Assembly (NCBI GenBank): GCA_964630755.1
Contig: CAZVYS010000030.1
Span: forward strand, 1 to 9,228
Reading direction: 5' to 3'
Length of the DNA: 9,228 nucleotides
From: CAZVYS01 sp964630755
GTDB taxonomy: Bacteria; Patescibacteriota; Microgenomatia; UBA1400; CG1-02-47-37
Shown: positions 1 through 5,954 of the stretch, one piece after another
Numbering within the stretch: position 1 is the first letter of the stretch
Layout of the letters: each line of letters begins with the position of its first letter
Program-made: the position numbers and the translations under genes
Notes under the pieces: model-generated
What the model saw: only the letters and a program-made list of their open reading frames with translations
Database searches by the model: none
What the model was told of the DNA's origin: nothing

Positions 1-418
1 GTAACTCAGCCACCATTTTCCCGTCAGCTTGGCCTTTTAACTTTTCCATCACTAACTTCATTGCTCCACCAAAATTGTCTTTAAGTTCCCCACTTTCTTT
101 TAAATCTAAAATTAGCTTTTTTACTTTTTCAGCTCCTAGCTCTTCGGGCAAATACTGCTTAAGAATTTCTAATTCTTGTTTTTCTTTAGTTACCAGCTCA
201 TCTCTTTTTGCTTTTTGATACATTAAAATTGCTTCTTGTCTTTTTTTAGCTTCTTTTTTAATTACCTTTAAAACTTCTTGTTCGCTTAATTCATCACCTT
301 TCTCAATCTGAGTATTTTTGAGTCCGGCCACCAACATCCTTAAAACCGATACTTTATCAGTTTGTTTCAAAAGCATTGCTTGCTTTAAATCACTTAAGAT
401 TGTCTTTGTCTGAGCCAT
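1..418 (-). CDS. yqeY: GatB/YqeY domain protein (YqeY), C-terminus cut by window edge
   Basis: My translation from ATG 418 gives 139 residues with no stop before base 1. It begins MAQTKTILSDLKQAML and contains VSVLRMLVAGLKNTQIEKG, a helical stretch rich in Lys and Glu, QYLPEEL, and near the end KGQADGKMVAEL. These match the YqeY family (about 148 aa): an N-terminal helical domain, the YLPxxL signature and the KGxADGKxV motif of the small domain shared with the tail of GatB. About 10 residues are missing. YqeY resembles the tRNA-binding tail of the amidotransferase subunit GatB, but its cellular role is unsettled. The start lies inside rpsU (25-nt overlap, different frame) with no clear Shine-Dalgarno, so translation is probably coupled to rpsU. 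The rpsU-yqeY order is also found in Bacillus and many other bacteria. The family call is firm. Confidence 0.93.
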   Translation of the reverse strand, partial: MAQTKTILSDLKQAMLLKQTDKVSVLRMLVAGLKNTQIEKGDELSEQEVLKVIKKEAKKRQEAILMYQKAKRDELVTKEKQELEILKQYLPEELGAEKVKKLILDLKESGELKDNFGGAMKLVMEKLKGQADGKMVAEL

Positions 419-609
419 TTAAGTTTTTTTCTACGCTTTTTTAGTCTTTTAAATTCAGATAATTTCTCTTTTTTCTTAACAGCTGGTTTTTTATAATATT
501 CGTTATCTTTTAACTGAGTCAATAACTGAGATTGTAAAACCTTTTTCTTAAATTTTCTAATTATTTGATCAGTAGAGTCACTTTGTTGAGCTTTTACTAT
601 GATTGGCAT
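394..609 (-). CDS. rpsU: 30S ribosomal protein bS21
   Basis: This 71-residue, very basic protein opens MPIIVKAQQSDSTDQIIRKFKKKV, continues with a YYKKPAVKKKEK segment and ends in an Arg/Lys-rich helix (KRLKKRRKKLKWLRQR). Length, charge pattern and the F/YYxKP motif fit bS21, the small-subunit protein that sits near the 3' end of 16S rRNA and helps translation initiation. The ATG at 609 is preceded by GAGG (615-618, 5-nt spacing) and a G-rich AAGGGGG run (622-628) further upstream, a strong ribosome-binding context. The stop lies 25 nt inside yqeY. It follows the MYG1-like gene by 50 nt. A TATAAG box at 641-646 could be a -10 element for a separate rpsU promoter, but I see no matching -35. Confidence 0.93.
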   Translation of the reverse strand: MPIIVKAQQSDSTDQIIRKFKKKVLQSQLLTQLKDNEYYKKPAVKKKEKLSEFKRLKKRRKKLKWLRQRQS

Positions 610-659
610 TACTGCCTCACACCCCCTTTAAATGTGTCCCACTTATAAAATGAGATAAT

Positions 660-1505
660 CTATTTTATTTTTTTGATAATTGATATTATTTCCTCTAAGT
701 TTAGAGTGCTTGGTTTAACCTTAGGATTATGTCGTGAACCATTAAGAATTATATGCTTACTCTTGTGAAAAAACCAGTCGGCATTTTTATCAGCCTTTTT
801 TAAATCATTATATGCCTTAGTTAAATCAAGAGACTTTTTTGGTTGACATTTTATTGATACAAAATTAGTCTCAGGTTCTTTTCTTATAACCAGGTTAAAC
901 CCTATTTTTTGAGCCAGTTTACTTACCCGACTCATTTGGGTTTCAATTCCAATTGATTTACCCCATTTTGATTTAAACTCAACTCCTTTTTTGATCTCTT
1001 CTTCAGTTTTAATTTTTTGTCTTAAACCAAACAAAACAGCATCAAGTAATTTTCTACCCTCTTCAACTATCTCTTCATCGTTCATCTTTCCGCTTAATTT
1101 TAAGTGATTTAAAACATGATTAATATTTAACTCGTATCTATCTTCGGCTGAATTTGGCCAGAAAAAATCTTCAAAATGATCTATTTGGATTACCAACTCA
1201 ACCAACCTACTAACTGCACTTTGATGTTTTAAAGTGATCAGTTTTCTTTGCTTTAAATAATTAAACACCAGCTCAGCCGCACAAGTCCGTTCATCAGTGT
1301 GATGATGGTCAAATCTTCCCATACCGGTATCTGTGTGTATCACGCTAGGATCACTATCTACTTCTTGGTTTTTATAAGTTAAACCAGCTGGTACAAACTT
1401 TACTTCAGCTTCTTCAAAACTAGGATCAAATCTTTTGAGTAACCAAACACTTGAAATCGCGTCTAGGTCCGGAAAAATATGAGTCACGATTATTTTTTGA
1501 TTCAT
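660..1505 (-). CDS. MYG1/DHH-like predicted metal-dependent phosphoesterase
   Basis: This gene encodes 281 residues. Visible motifs are THIFPDLDAISS (8-19), HTDTGMGRFDHHHTDE (57-72), QIDHFEDF (107-114) and a C-terminal ILNGSRHNPKVKPSTL (253-268). The DLD, DTG and DHHH clusters in an N-terminal alpha/beta domain resemble metal-binding motifs of the DHH superfamily and its MYG1 branch. MYG1 proteins are metal-dependent nucleases/phosphoesterases; the substrate here is unknown. I chose ATG 1505 over a start 33 nt upstream because GGGAG precedes it with 4-nt spacing, and the extra residues (MYPLKGEAGSL) overlap proS and do not resemble the fold. The start overlaps the proS stop as TAATG (1 nt), so the two are probably translationally coupled. 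Homology was judged by motif only; it could instead be another DHH-like family. Confidence 0.65.
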   Translation of the reverse strand: MNQKIIVTHIFPDLDAISSVWLLKRFDPSFEEAEVKFVPAGLTYKNQEVDSDPSVIHTDTGMGRFDHHHTDERTCAAELVFNYLKQRKLITLKHQSAVSRLVELVIQIDHFEDFFWPNSAEDRYELNINHVLNHLKLSGKMNDEEIVEEGRKLLDAVLFGLRQKIKTEEEIKKGVEFKSKWGKSIGIETQMSRVSKLAQKIGFNLVIRKEPETNFVSIKCQPKKSLDLTKAYNDLKKADKNADWFFHKSKHIILNGSRHNPKVKPSTLNLEEIISIIKKIK

Positions 1506-3193
1506 TAAACTCCCTGCCTCGCCTTTAAGCGGGTACACACTTCCTCAACTGATAATAATTCAGTCTTTTGGCTATTCCTTTTTTTCCACTCAACTTTGTC
1601 ACCAGTTTTTTTAGACACAACTAATCTATATGGAATGCCAATTAAATCAGCATCTTGTAACTTTACACCAGCTGAAACATCTCTATCATCCCACAAAATC
1701 TCAACTCCCCTTTCAATTAACTTGTTATATAGTTTTTCACTCTTTTCCTCTCCACCTACTAAACTAATCAGGTGTACTTTATAAGGCGCTACCACCTCTG
1801 GCCAAATAATTCCTTTTTCATCATGGTTCATCTCAGCAATAGTAGCTAAAGTTCTTCCCAGTCCTATTCCATAGCATCCCATATAATATTTCTGCTGTTT
1901 ACCATCTTTGGCTATAAAGGTAGCATTTTTCATTTTATCTGAGTAATAATAACCAAGTTGAAAAATATTTCCAACTTCAATACCTTTCTTTTCCTTGTAA
2001 CTTTTTCCATTTTCAGCTACAAAGCCTTCTTTCGCCATTGCCATATCAACTAGCTGCTCGCACTTAAAATCTCTACCATAATTAACATTTTTAGAGTCTG
2101 TTTTATCTTCTTTTTGCCCACCAATAAAATTCTTAACAGTTTCTAAAGACTTATCTCCAATATACCTAGCTTTTTCATGCCCCCAACAATGCACATAACC
2201 AGGCTTAGTGCCAATCTTTTTTAAATCTTTATCTTCTGCCTCTACTAACTGCCCCACTAAATTCAAGGCTTGCTCAAGTTTAATCTTATTAACATCCAAG
2301 TCTCCTCTTATAACAGCAATAATTACTTTGCCAGTATTTTGATTTTTATAAACCACGTTTTTCAAATATCTCCACAAAGGCTTTTTATAGTACTTCACAT
2401 TATCCTGCATTGTTTTTACCCATTTTGGTTGCTCTATTATCTTAAATTCTTTAACTTTTTCTTCTGGATTCATCTTTGTATGCTTAAAACTAGCCACGTC
2501 TTCATGTTTTGCCAACTCTCCAGCTACAAAATACTTACTTTCACCAGCTTGACAATCAACCACAAACTCATGACAATAGTCTCCGCCAATATAGCCATTG
2601 TCTGCCGCTACCTTAGTCGTCTTTAGTTCCATTCGCTTAAAAATCTTAGTATAGGTACTAGCCATATTGGCATACTCTTTATCAAAGTCTTTTTCGTCAA
2701 CATGAAAAGAATAAGCATCTTTCATAATAAACTCTCTCACTCGAAGTAACCCTCCCCTTGCTCTTAACTCATCTCTAAACTTAGTTGAAAACTGATAAAC
2801 ATTAAACGGCAAATCCTTGTAACTCAACTTAAACTGCCTAACTATCTCTACAAACATCTCTTCTGCTGTCCCTCCTAAGGCAAAGCTAGCACCCCTTCGA
2901 TCTTTTACTTTCATCAACTCAAAACCAGTTGTTTTAGTACGATGAGTTTCCTGCCACAACTCCAAAGGATGAAGGACCGGAGTAATCATCTTTTGAGCTC
3001 CAGCTTTATCCATCTCTTCCTCAATAATTTTAGCTATCTTATCTCTTACTCGAATACCAAGAGGTAAAAAATAATGCCTACCTGCCGTAGATTCACGCAC
3101 AAATCCACCTTGATGCAATAACTGATGACTTATCAACTTATGCCCTCGAGGCGCATTTCGCACAGTCTTGCCAAACATTTTTGAATAACGCAT
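1505..3193 (-). CDS. proS: Prolyl-tRNA synthetase, bacterial type with INS insertion
   Basis: ProS charges tRNA-Pro with proline in the cytoplasm. The 562 residues are close to the usual bacterial length of about 570. In order: N-terminal MRYSKMFGKT; class II motif 1 around 64-80 (GAQKMITPVLHPLELWQ); the proline/ATP loop LGGTAEEM (107-113), where THEE is more usual; motif 2 at 139-164 (FRDELRARGG then REFIMKDAYSFH); an INS editing-type insertion at about 225-385 containing VIRGDLDVNKIKL; motif 3 around 439-471 (GCYGIGLGRTLA then GIIWPEVVAPY); and the anticodon-binding domain at about 472-562 with WDDRDVSAGVKLQDADLIG. The start at ATG 3193 gives the canonical N-terminus, although the AGGTG at 3195-3199 is very close; a second ATG is at 3178. 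The INS loop looks atypical (see findings). It lies 48 nt after the toxin gene and overlaps the next gene by 1 nt. Confidence 0.96.
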   Translation of the reverse strand: MRYSKMFGKTVRNAPRGHKLISHQLLHQGGFVRESTAGRHYFLPLGIRVRDKIAKIIEEEMDKAGAQKMITPVLHPLELWQETHRTKTTGFELMKVKDRRGASFALGGTAEEMFVEIVRQFKLSYKDLPFNVYQFSTKFRDELRARGGLLRVREFIMKDAYSFHVDEKDFDKEYANMASTYTKIFKRMELKTTKVAADNGYIGGDYCHEFVVDCQAGESKYFVAGELAKHEDVASFKHTKMNPEEKVKEFKIIEQPKWVKTMQDNVKYYKKPLWRYLKNVVYKNQNTGKVIIAVIRGDLDVNKIKLEQALNLVGQLVEAEDKDLKKIGTKPGYVHCWGHEKARYIGDKSLETVKNFIGGQKEDKTDSKNVNYGRDFKCEQLVDMAMAKEGFVAENGKSYKEKKGIEVGNIFQLGYYYSDKMKNATFIAKDGKQQKYYMGCYGIGLGRTLATIAEMNHDEKGIIWPEVVAPYKVHLISLVGGEEKSEKLYNKLIERGVEILWDDRDVSAGVKLQDADLIGIPYRLVVSKKTGDKVEWKKRNSQKTELLSVEEVCTRLKARQGV

Positions 3194-3241
3194 ACACCTA
3201 CTTTACCAAAAAAACTAATCTGACTCTATACCAATCTTTAT

Positions 3242-3496
3242 CTAATTTTTGTAAATATCTCCTCTAAAACCAACTCTTAATACATTAACTCGACGGGCAT
3301 CTAAATCAAATACTACTCTTAACTTTCCAATTCTAAATCGATAATCTCCAATTTGTGAAAAATGTAGCTTTTTAGCATACTTTTTTGGATCTTTGCAATA
3401 CAATTCTAGTTTCTTTTCTAACCTCTTTTTCATTACCGTATCTAGCTTTTTAATATCCTTAACAGCTGTTTTTGAATAATCTACACTATATCTCAT
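3242..3496 (-). CDS. RelE/ParE-superfamily toxin of a type II TA pair
   Basis: This 84-residue basic protein has an N-terminal helical hairpin (KTAVKDIKKLDTVMKKRLEKKL), then a beta-sheet core with IGDYRFRIGKLRVVFDLD (49-66) and a C-terminal VLRVGFRGDIYKN. The GDYRxRxGxxRVxF and VGxRxxIY patterns are hallmarks of RelE/YoeB-like toxins, most of which cleave mRNA on the ribosome; some ParE relatives poison gyrase instead. Candidate functional residues are R53, R55, R60, R78 and Y82. The usual VGHR is VGFR here (F77). Its ATG overlaps the antitoxin stop as ATGA, so translation is coupled to the antitoxin, and no independent Shine-Dalgarno is evident. The protein looks intact and full length. Whether it is a ribonuclease cannot be told from sequence alone. 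Confidence 0.88.
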   Translation of the reverse strand: MRYSVDYSKTAVKDIKKLDTVMKKRLEKKLELYCKDPKKYAKKLHFSQIGDYRFRIGKLRVVFDLDARRVNVLRVGFRGDIYKN

Positions 3497-3747
3497 TGCA
3501 AATCGCCAAATACTTCCTCATGACTTAAAACCTCACCCCTTTTTACTTCCTCCCTAGCTTTTTTTATCGAACTTAAGTATTTTTTATTAGTTAAAGCTAG
3601 TAAATCTTCAAAAAAATCTAAATTAACTAAAGCAGAAACAGCTTTGCCTCTTTTAGTAATCAACATATATTCTTGATTTCTATCAAGCTCATTTACTGCA
3701 TCAGCCAAATTATTTCTTAAGGTTGCCATTGATACTACTGGAGCCAT
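3493..3747 (-). CDS. Phd/YefM-family antitoxin
   Basis: This 84-residue protein begins MAPVVSMATLRNNLADAVNEL and continues YMLITKRGKAVSALVNLDFFEDLL, the classic Phd/YefM N-terminal DNA-binding fold. Its C-terminal tail (about 50-84, SSIKKAREEVKRGEVLSHEEVFGDLQ) is the helical segment that wraps the toxin in this family. I chose ATG 3747 because a perfect AAGGAGG lies at 3751-3757, 3 nt upstream. An upstream in-frame TTG at 3783 would place the operator and promoter inside the coding sequence and add 12 residues foreign to the family. The gene is first in the operon, with the toxin overlapping its stop. The antitoxin neutralises the toxin and is expected to repress its own promoter at the adjacent palindrome. 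Confidence 0.9.
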   Translation of the reverse strand: MAPVVSMATLRNNLADAVNELDRNQEYMLITKRGKAVSALVNLDFFEDLLALTNKKYLSSIKKAREEVKRGEVLSHEEVFGDLQ

Positions 3748-3750
3748 AAT

Positions 3751-3757
3751 CCTCCTT
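3751..3757 (-). promoter_or_regulatory. Ribosome-binding site of the antitoxin gene
   Basis: The minus strand reads AAGGAGG followed by ATT and then the ATG at 3747. This is the strongest Shine-Dalgarno seen in the window and it fixes the antitoxin start. The spacing of 3 nt is short but the match to the anti-SD core is full. Confidence 0.85.
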
Positions 3758-3763
3758 TTTTTA

Positions 3764-3782
3764 TGTACAATTGAATTGTACA
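3764..3782. promoter_or_regulatory. TA operator: perfect 19-bp palindrome with two TGTACA cores
   Basis: The sequence TGTACAATTGAATTGTACA is a perfect inverted repeat: 9-bp arms TGTACAATT/AATTGTACA around one central base. Each end carries the palindromic hexamer TGTACA (3764-3769 and 3777-3782), with centres 13 bp apart. TGTACA is the reported core of the yefM-yoeB operator palindromes, and the adjacent gene encodes a Phd/YefM-type antitoxin. The palindrome covers the -10 box and the likely transcription start, so bound antitoxin or TA complex would block RNA polymerase. The palindrome is seen directly; the operator role is inferred. Confidence 0.85.
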
Positions 3783-3803
3783 AGTAAGACGTAACTTTGT
3801 CAA
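3775..3803 (-). promoter_or_regulatory. Sigma70-type promoter of the TA operon
   Basis: On the minus strand a consensus -35 box TTGACA (3798-3803) is followed by exactly 17 bases and a -10 box TACAAT (3775-3780, 5 of 6 matches). Transcription would start near 3768, giving a leader of roughly 20 nt that holds the AAGGAGG site. The -35 box begins one base after the stop codon of the upstream surface-protein gene. The -10 box lies inside the palindromic operator, the arrangement expected for autorepression. Confidence 0.85.
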
Positions 3804-3804
3804 C

Positions 3805-5268
3805 CTACGGAGCCACTTCCTGCCAGAAATAATTCGGTCTCATTAAATAATTGTAAGCATTTACCTGTAAATCCGGTCGATAAACAAACACTTCTATTGG
3901 ACTAGTGTTATTTCTTATATCCCCATAATCACGACACATGTTTACTCCTCCCCAACCTACATAGATTCCTTCTGCATTAAGTTGCAAGCCTGAGGCCGAA
4001 TCACAAGTATTAATTAAATTATCTGCTATCATTACTCCTTCTACATTAGTAACATCATCATCTATTGTTATACTTCCAGAGGCTATAAAAGCCAGAAACG
4101 AGTCTGTGGCTACACTAATATTCTGATCAATAACTAAATTACCATCAACTAACATTACTGAAGCTTGCCCACCAGCAATACTCCAAGAACCTGAAGTAGA
4201 CACTGAACCATCTATTTCATAAACTCCAGAAGAACCTGGTTCACTCCCATCCCAAACCGCAAAACCATCAGGATCTTCTGATAACACTCGGTAAAAATAG
4301 GCATAGTCTGTTTCATTGCCCTTAAAATCCGTGTCAGCCTGCCAGTCATTTGAAGTTTCTGATATTCCAGTTGAATCCATATCTCCTAAGCTTAAAGATC
4401 CAGTATATGATACTAGCCCTTCTTCGCCAGTAATTAAGTATGGATCACAGGCACCAGTACAGGTTGAGGGTATGTCCGAGACTACACTACCACTATCTGC
4501 ATGCAAACTACCATCTTGCACCTGAAACCAAGCTTCTCTAGTTTGAGTCACAAAAAAATCTACATTGCTTGTCCCAGTAGCTATTGCCCCATAGGCACAA
4601 TTAGTCGGGCAAGTACAAAGCCAAGTAGAAGGATCGCCTATATCTAAAGATACTGGATAAGTTCCAGCCGTAATATTGCCCGTATTATAAGCTCCATTAG
4701 CAGCCACATCAAAGCCAACCGTAGCTACATCCACCTGAGTACCTGCACCAGGCTCCACTCCGCTTGCTCCACCCAAAGTACAGAGACCTCCAACTAAAGC
4801 TGCATCCCAAGAATCATCTTGCCTAACAGTTCCAGTTATAGGATCACCAACTTCAGTTCCTCCTCCCTCTTCTTCTCCCTCTTCTCCACCTCCACCTCCT
4901 CCACCTTCTTCTTCTTCACCTTCAGGAGGAGTCGACGGATCAGTCTCACCAGTATCACAAATAGTAGTGCAACACCCAGACTCCGCTGGGCAAGATACTT
5001 CATAATAGTCACACCTTTCAATATACTCTAAGCCCCCTATGCAATCATCGTGCTCATCATATTCACCTGACTCACACACCCACTCATAAGTATCACATTG
5101 AACCGCATCACTAGTACAAGCACCATCTCCACATACTGGCACTCCACAAGGACCGGTACAATATGTACAACCCGGACAACCAGCTAAAACTTGATTAACT
5201 TTCCAAGCTCCAAAAATAATAAATCCAGCAATAATAATCGATAGTAATAATTTTATTCTTTTTTTCAT
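3805..5268 (-). CDS. Secreted Cys-rich surface protein with Glu/Gly linker, function unknown
   Basis: The protein has 487 residues. Residues 1-30 form a signal peptide: KKRIK, a hydrophobic core at 7-22, then VLAGC. VLA allows signal peptidase I cleavage after A29, while LAGC resembles a lipobox at C31. Residues 31-104 hold 14 cysteines. Residues 116-137 are a Glu/Gly low-complexity linker. At about 143-215 an ITGTV...GTYPVSLDI pattern suggests a beta-sandwich (SpaA/CNA-B or carboxypeptidase-regulatory-like). At about 245-330 there is a segment with AWFQVQDGSLHAD and GLVSYTGSLSLG, and 375-487 ends with FVYRPDLQVNAYNYL and WQEVAP. From memory, the last two segments recur in uncharacterised Microgenomates surface proteins; I cannot confirm this here. 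The ATG overlaps the upstream stop (ATGA) and is preceded by GAAGG with 7-nt spacing, so it is coupled to the 208-aa gene. A role as an extracellular or pilus-linked adhesin is inference. Confidence 0.85.
   Translation of the reverse strand: MKKRIKLLLSIIIAGFIIFGAWKVNQVLAGCPGCTYCTGPCGVPVCGDGACTSDAVQCDTYEWVCESGEYDEHDDCIGGLEYIERCDYYEVSCPAESGCCTTICDTGETDPSTPPEGEEEEGGGGGGGEEGEEEGGGTEVGDPITGTVRQDDSWDAALVGGLCTLGGASGVEPGAGTQVDVATVGFDVAANGAYNTGNITAGTYPVSLDIGDPSTWLCTCPTNCAYGAIATGTSNVDFFVTQTREAWFQVQDGSLHADSGSVVSDIPSTCTGACDPYLITGEEGLVSYTGSLSLGDMDSTGISETSNDWQADTDFKGNETDYAYFYRVLSEDPDGFAVWDGSEPGSSGVYEIDGSVSTSGSWSIAGGQASVMLVDGNLVIDQNISVATDSFLAFIASGSITIDDDVTNVEGVMIADNLINTCDSASGLQLNAEGIYVGWGGVNMCRDYGDIRNNTSPIEVFVYRPDLQVNAYNYLMRPNYFWQEVAP
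4858..4923 (-). repeat. Low-complexity tract coding a Glu/Gly-rich linker
   Basis: On the minus strand this purine-only-like GAA/GAG/GGA/GGT stretch encodes residues 116-137 of the Cys-rich surface protein, alternating blocks of Glu with a run of seven Gly. It separates the disulfide-type N-terminal region from the beta-rich remainder and probably acts as a flexible acidic spacer. Such tracts vary in length between strains and also create spurious long open frames on the opposite strand. Confidence 0.75.
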
Positions 5269-5891
5269 AAATCAACCTTCAATTCACGACTATCTTCACA
5301 TCCATATCCAACAATTGACTGAGCAGTTATTATATTCTTTTCATTTTCCTCAGCAATCACTGTTAAAATTTCCCCTTCTTTAAATAAACTCACATTCTCC
5401 TCAACCTCTATTTTTTTAAAAGATTGCTGTGTAGATTTTGAAAAATCCAAAAACATTTTAGAAGCTTCAATTTCATTTCCATTTGCATCAGTCATTGTCT
5501 TAGGAATACACCTTACATTTACTTCTTCAGGAACAACTATTTCATACTGATAATCCTCTGCCATTATCGTTAGTATATTCTTTTTATATTCTTGAATAAT
5601 TCCCTTTAACTGCATCTTAATTGGGTAGGTAAAAATTTCGCTTTCTTCGTAATGTTCTACGCCCGGCCTGTCAATTCTTGGTTCAGTTTTTTTAATAGGC
5701 CTTGGCAGTCTTGAATCAACAAATTGATCAAGTTTATCAAAAAAACTTGGATCAAATTCTTGAGTCCCTGATTCTGTATCTGATGCTTTTTTTTCAGAAT
5801 CATAAAACATCACAAAGCTTGAAAATAACAATATCATCACTCCTATAAACACTATAACAGCAACCACTATCTTTTTAGATAAAAAGGCCAT
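5265..5891 (-). CDS. Membrane-anchored protein with possible OB-like extracytoplasmic domain
   Basis: This 208-residue protein is not recognised as a named family. Residues 8-29 form one hydrophobic helix (VVVAVIVFIGVMILLFSSFV-like) after the basic SKK, so it is an N-terminal signal anchor with the remainder outside. Residues 31-85 are polar and Pro-containing, probably disordered. Residues 90-195 show two alternating beta patterns: IKMQLKGIIQEYKKNILTIM and, later, LFKEGEILTVIAEENEKNIITAQSIV. This layout is like small OB-type domains that bind or pass signals outside the membrane (DUF5666-like; inference). Two cysteines (C128, C198) could form a disulfide. The stop overlaps the next ATG by 4 nt, so it is likely a partner of the Cys-rich surface protein. 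No Shine-Dalgarno precedes ATG 5891; see the promoter entry for a possible leaderless start. Confidence 0.82.
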   Translation of the reverse strand: MAFLSKKIVVAVIVFIGVMILLFSSFVMFYDSEKKASDTESGTQEFDPSFFDKLDQFVDSRLPRPIKKTEPRIDRPGVEHYEESEIFTYPIKMQLKGIIQEYKKNILTIMAEDYQYEIVVPEEVNVRCIPKTMTDANGNEIEASKMFLDFSKSTQQSFKKIEVEENVSLFKEGEILTVIAEENEKNIITAQSIVGYGCEDSRELKVDL

Positions 5892-5896
5892 ACTTA

Positions 5897-5925
5897 ACTA
5901 TATCAAGGAAAAAAATCCAACACAA
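5897..5925 (-). promoter_or_regulatory. Candidate promoter giving a leaderless mRNA for the 208-aa gene
   Basis: On the minus strand TTGTGT (5920-5925) is followed by 17 bases and TATAGT (5897-5902, 5 of 6 matches to TATAAT). Only 5 bases (TAAGT) separate the -10 box from the ATG at 5891, so transcription would begin at or next to the start codon. This agrees with the missing Shine-Dalgarno. The -35 match is only 3 of 6, so the call is tentative. Confidence 0.4.
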
Positions 5926-5954
5926 CACCCTATTATTTCTTTAAATTTGGTTAT

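Noticed and set aside
610..659. Promoter for rpsU based on TATAAG at 641-646
   Set aside because: No acceptable -35 hexamer lies at 15-19 bp, so it is not reported as a feature.
1506..1538. Longer start for the MYG1-like gene (MYPLKGEAGSL extension)
   Set aside because: It would overlap proS by 34 nt, while the internal ATG has GGGAG at good spacing and starts right at the conserved fold.
3194..3241. Intrinsic terminator between the toxin gene and proS
   Set aside because: A short T-run is present on the minus strand but no GC stem precedes it.
3748..3783. Upstream TTG start extending the antitoxin by 12 residues
   Set aside because: It would begin inside the operator palindrome, upstream of the perfect AAGGAGG, and the added residues do not resemble Phd/YefM.
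4819..5031. Opposite-strand open frames over the Glu/Gly linker of the Cys-rich protein
   Set aside because: They are Ser/Phe/Thr-rich mirror images of the GAA/GGA tract, have no ribosome-binding site and lie wholly inside a convincing gene.
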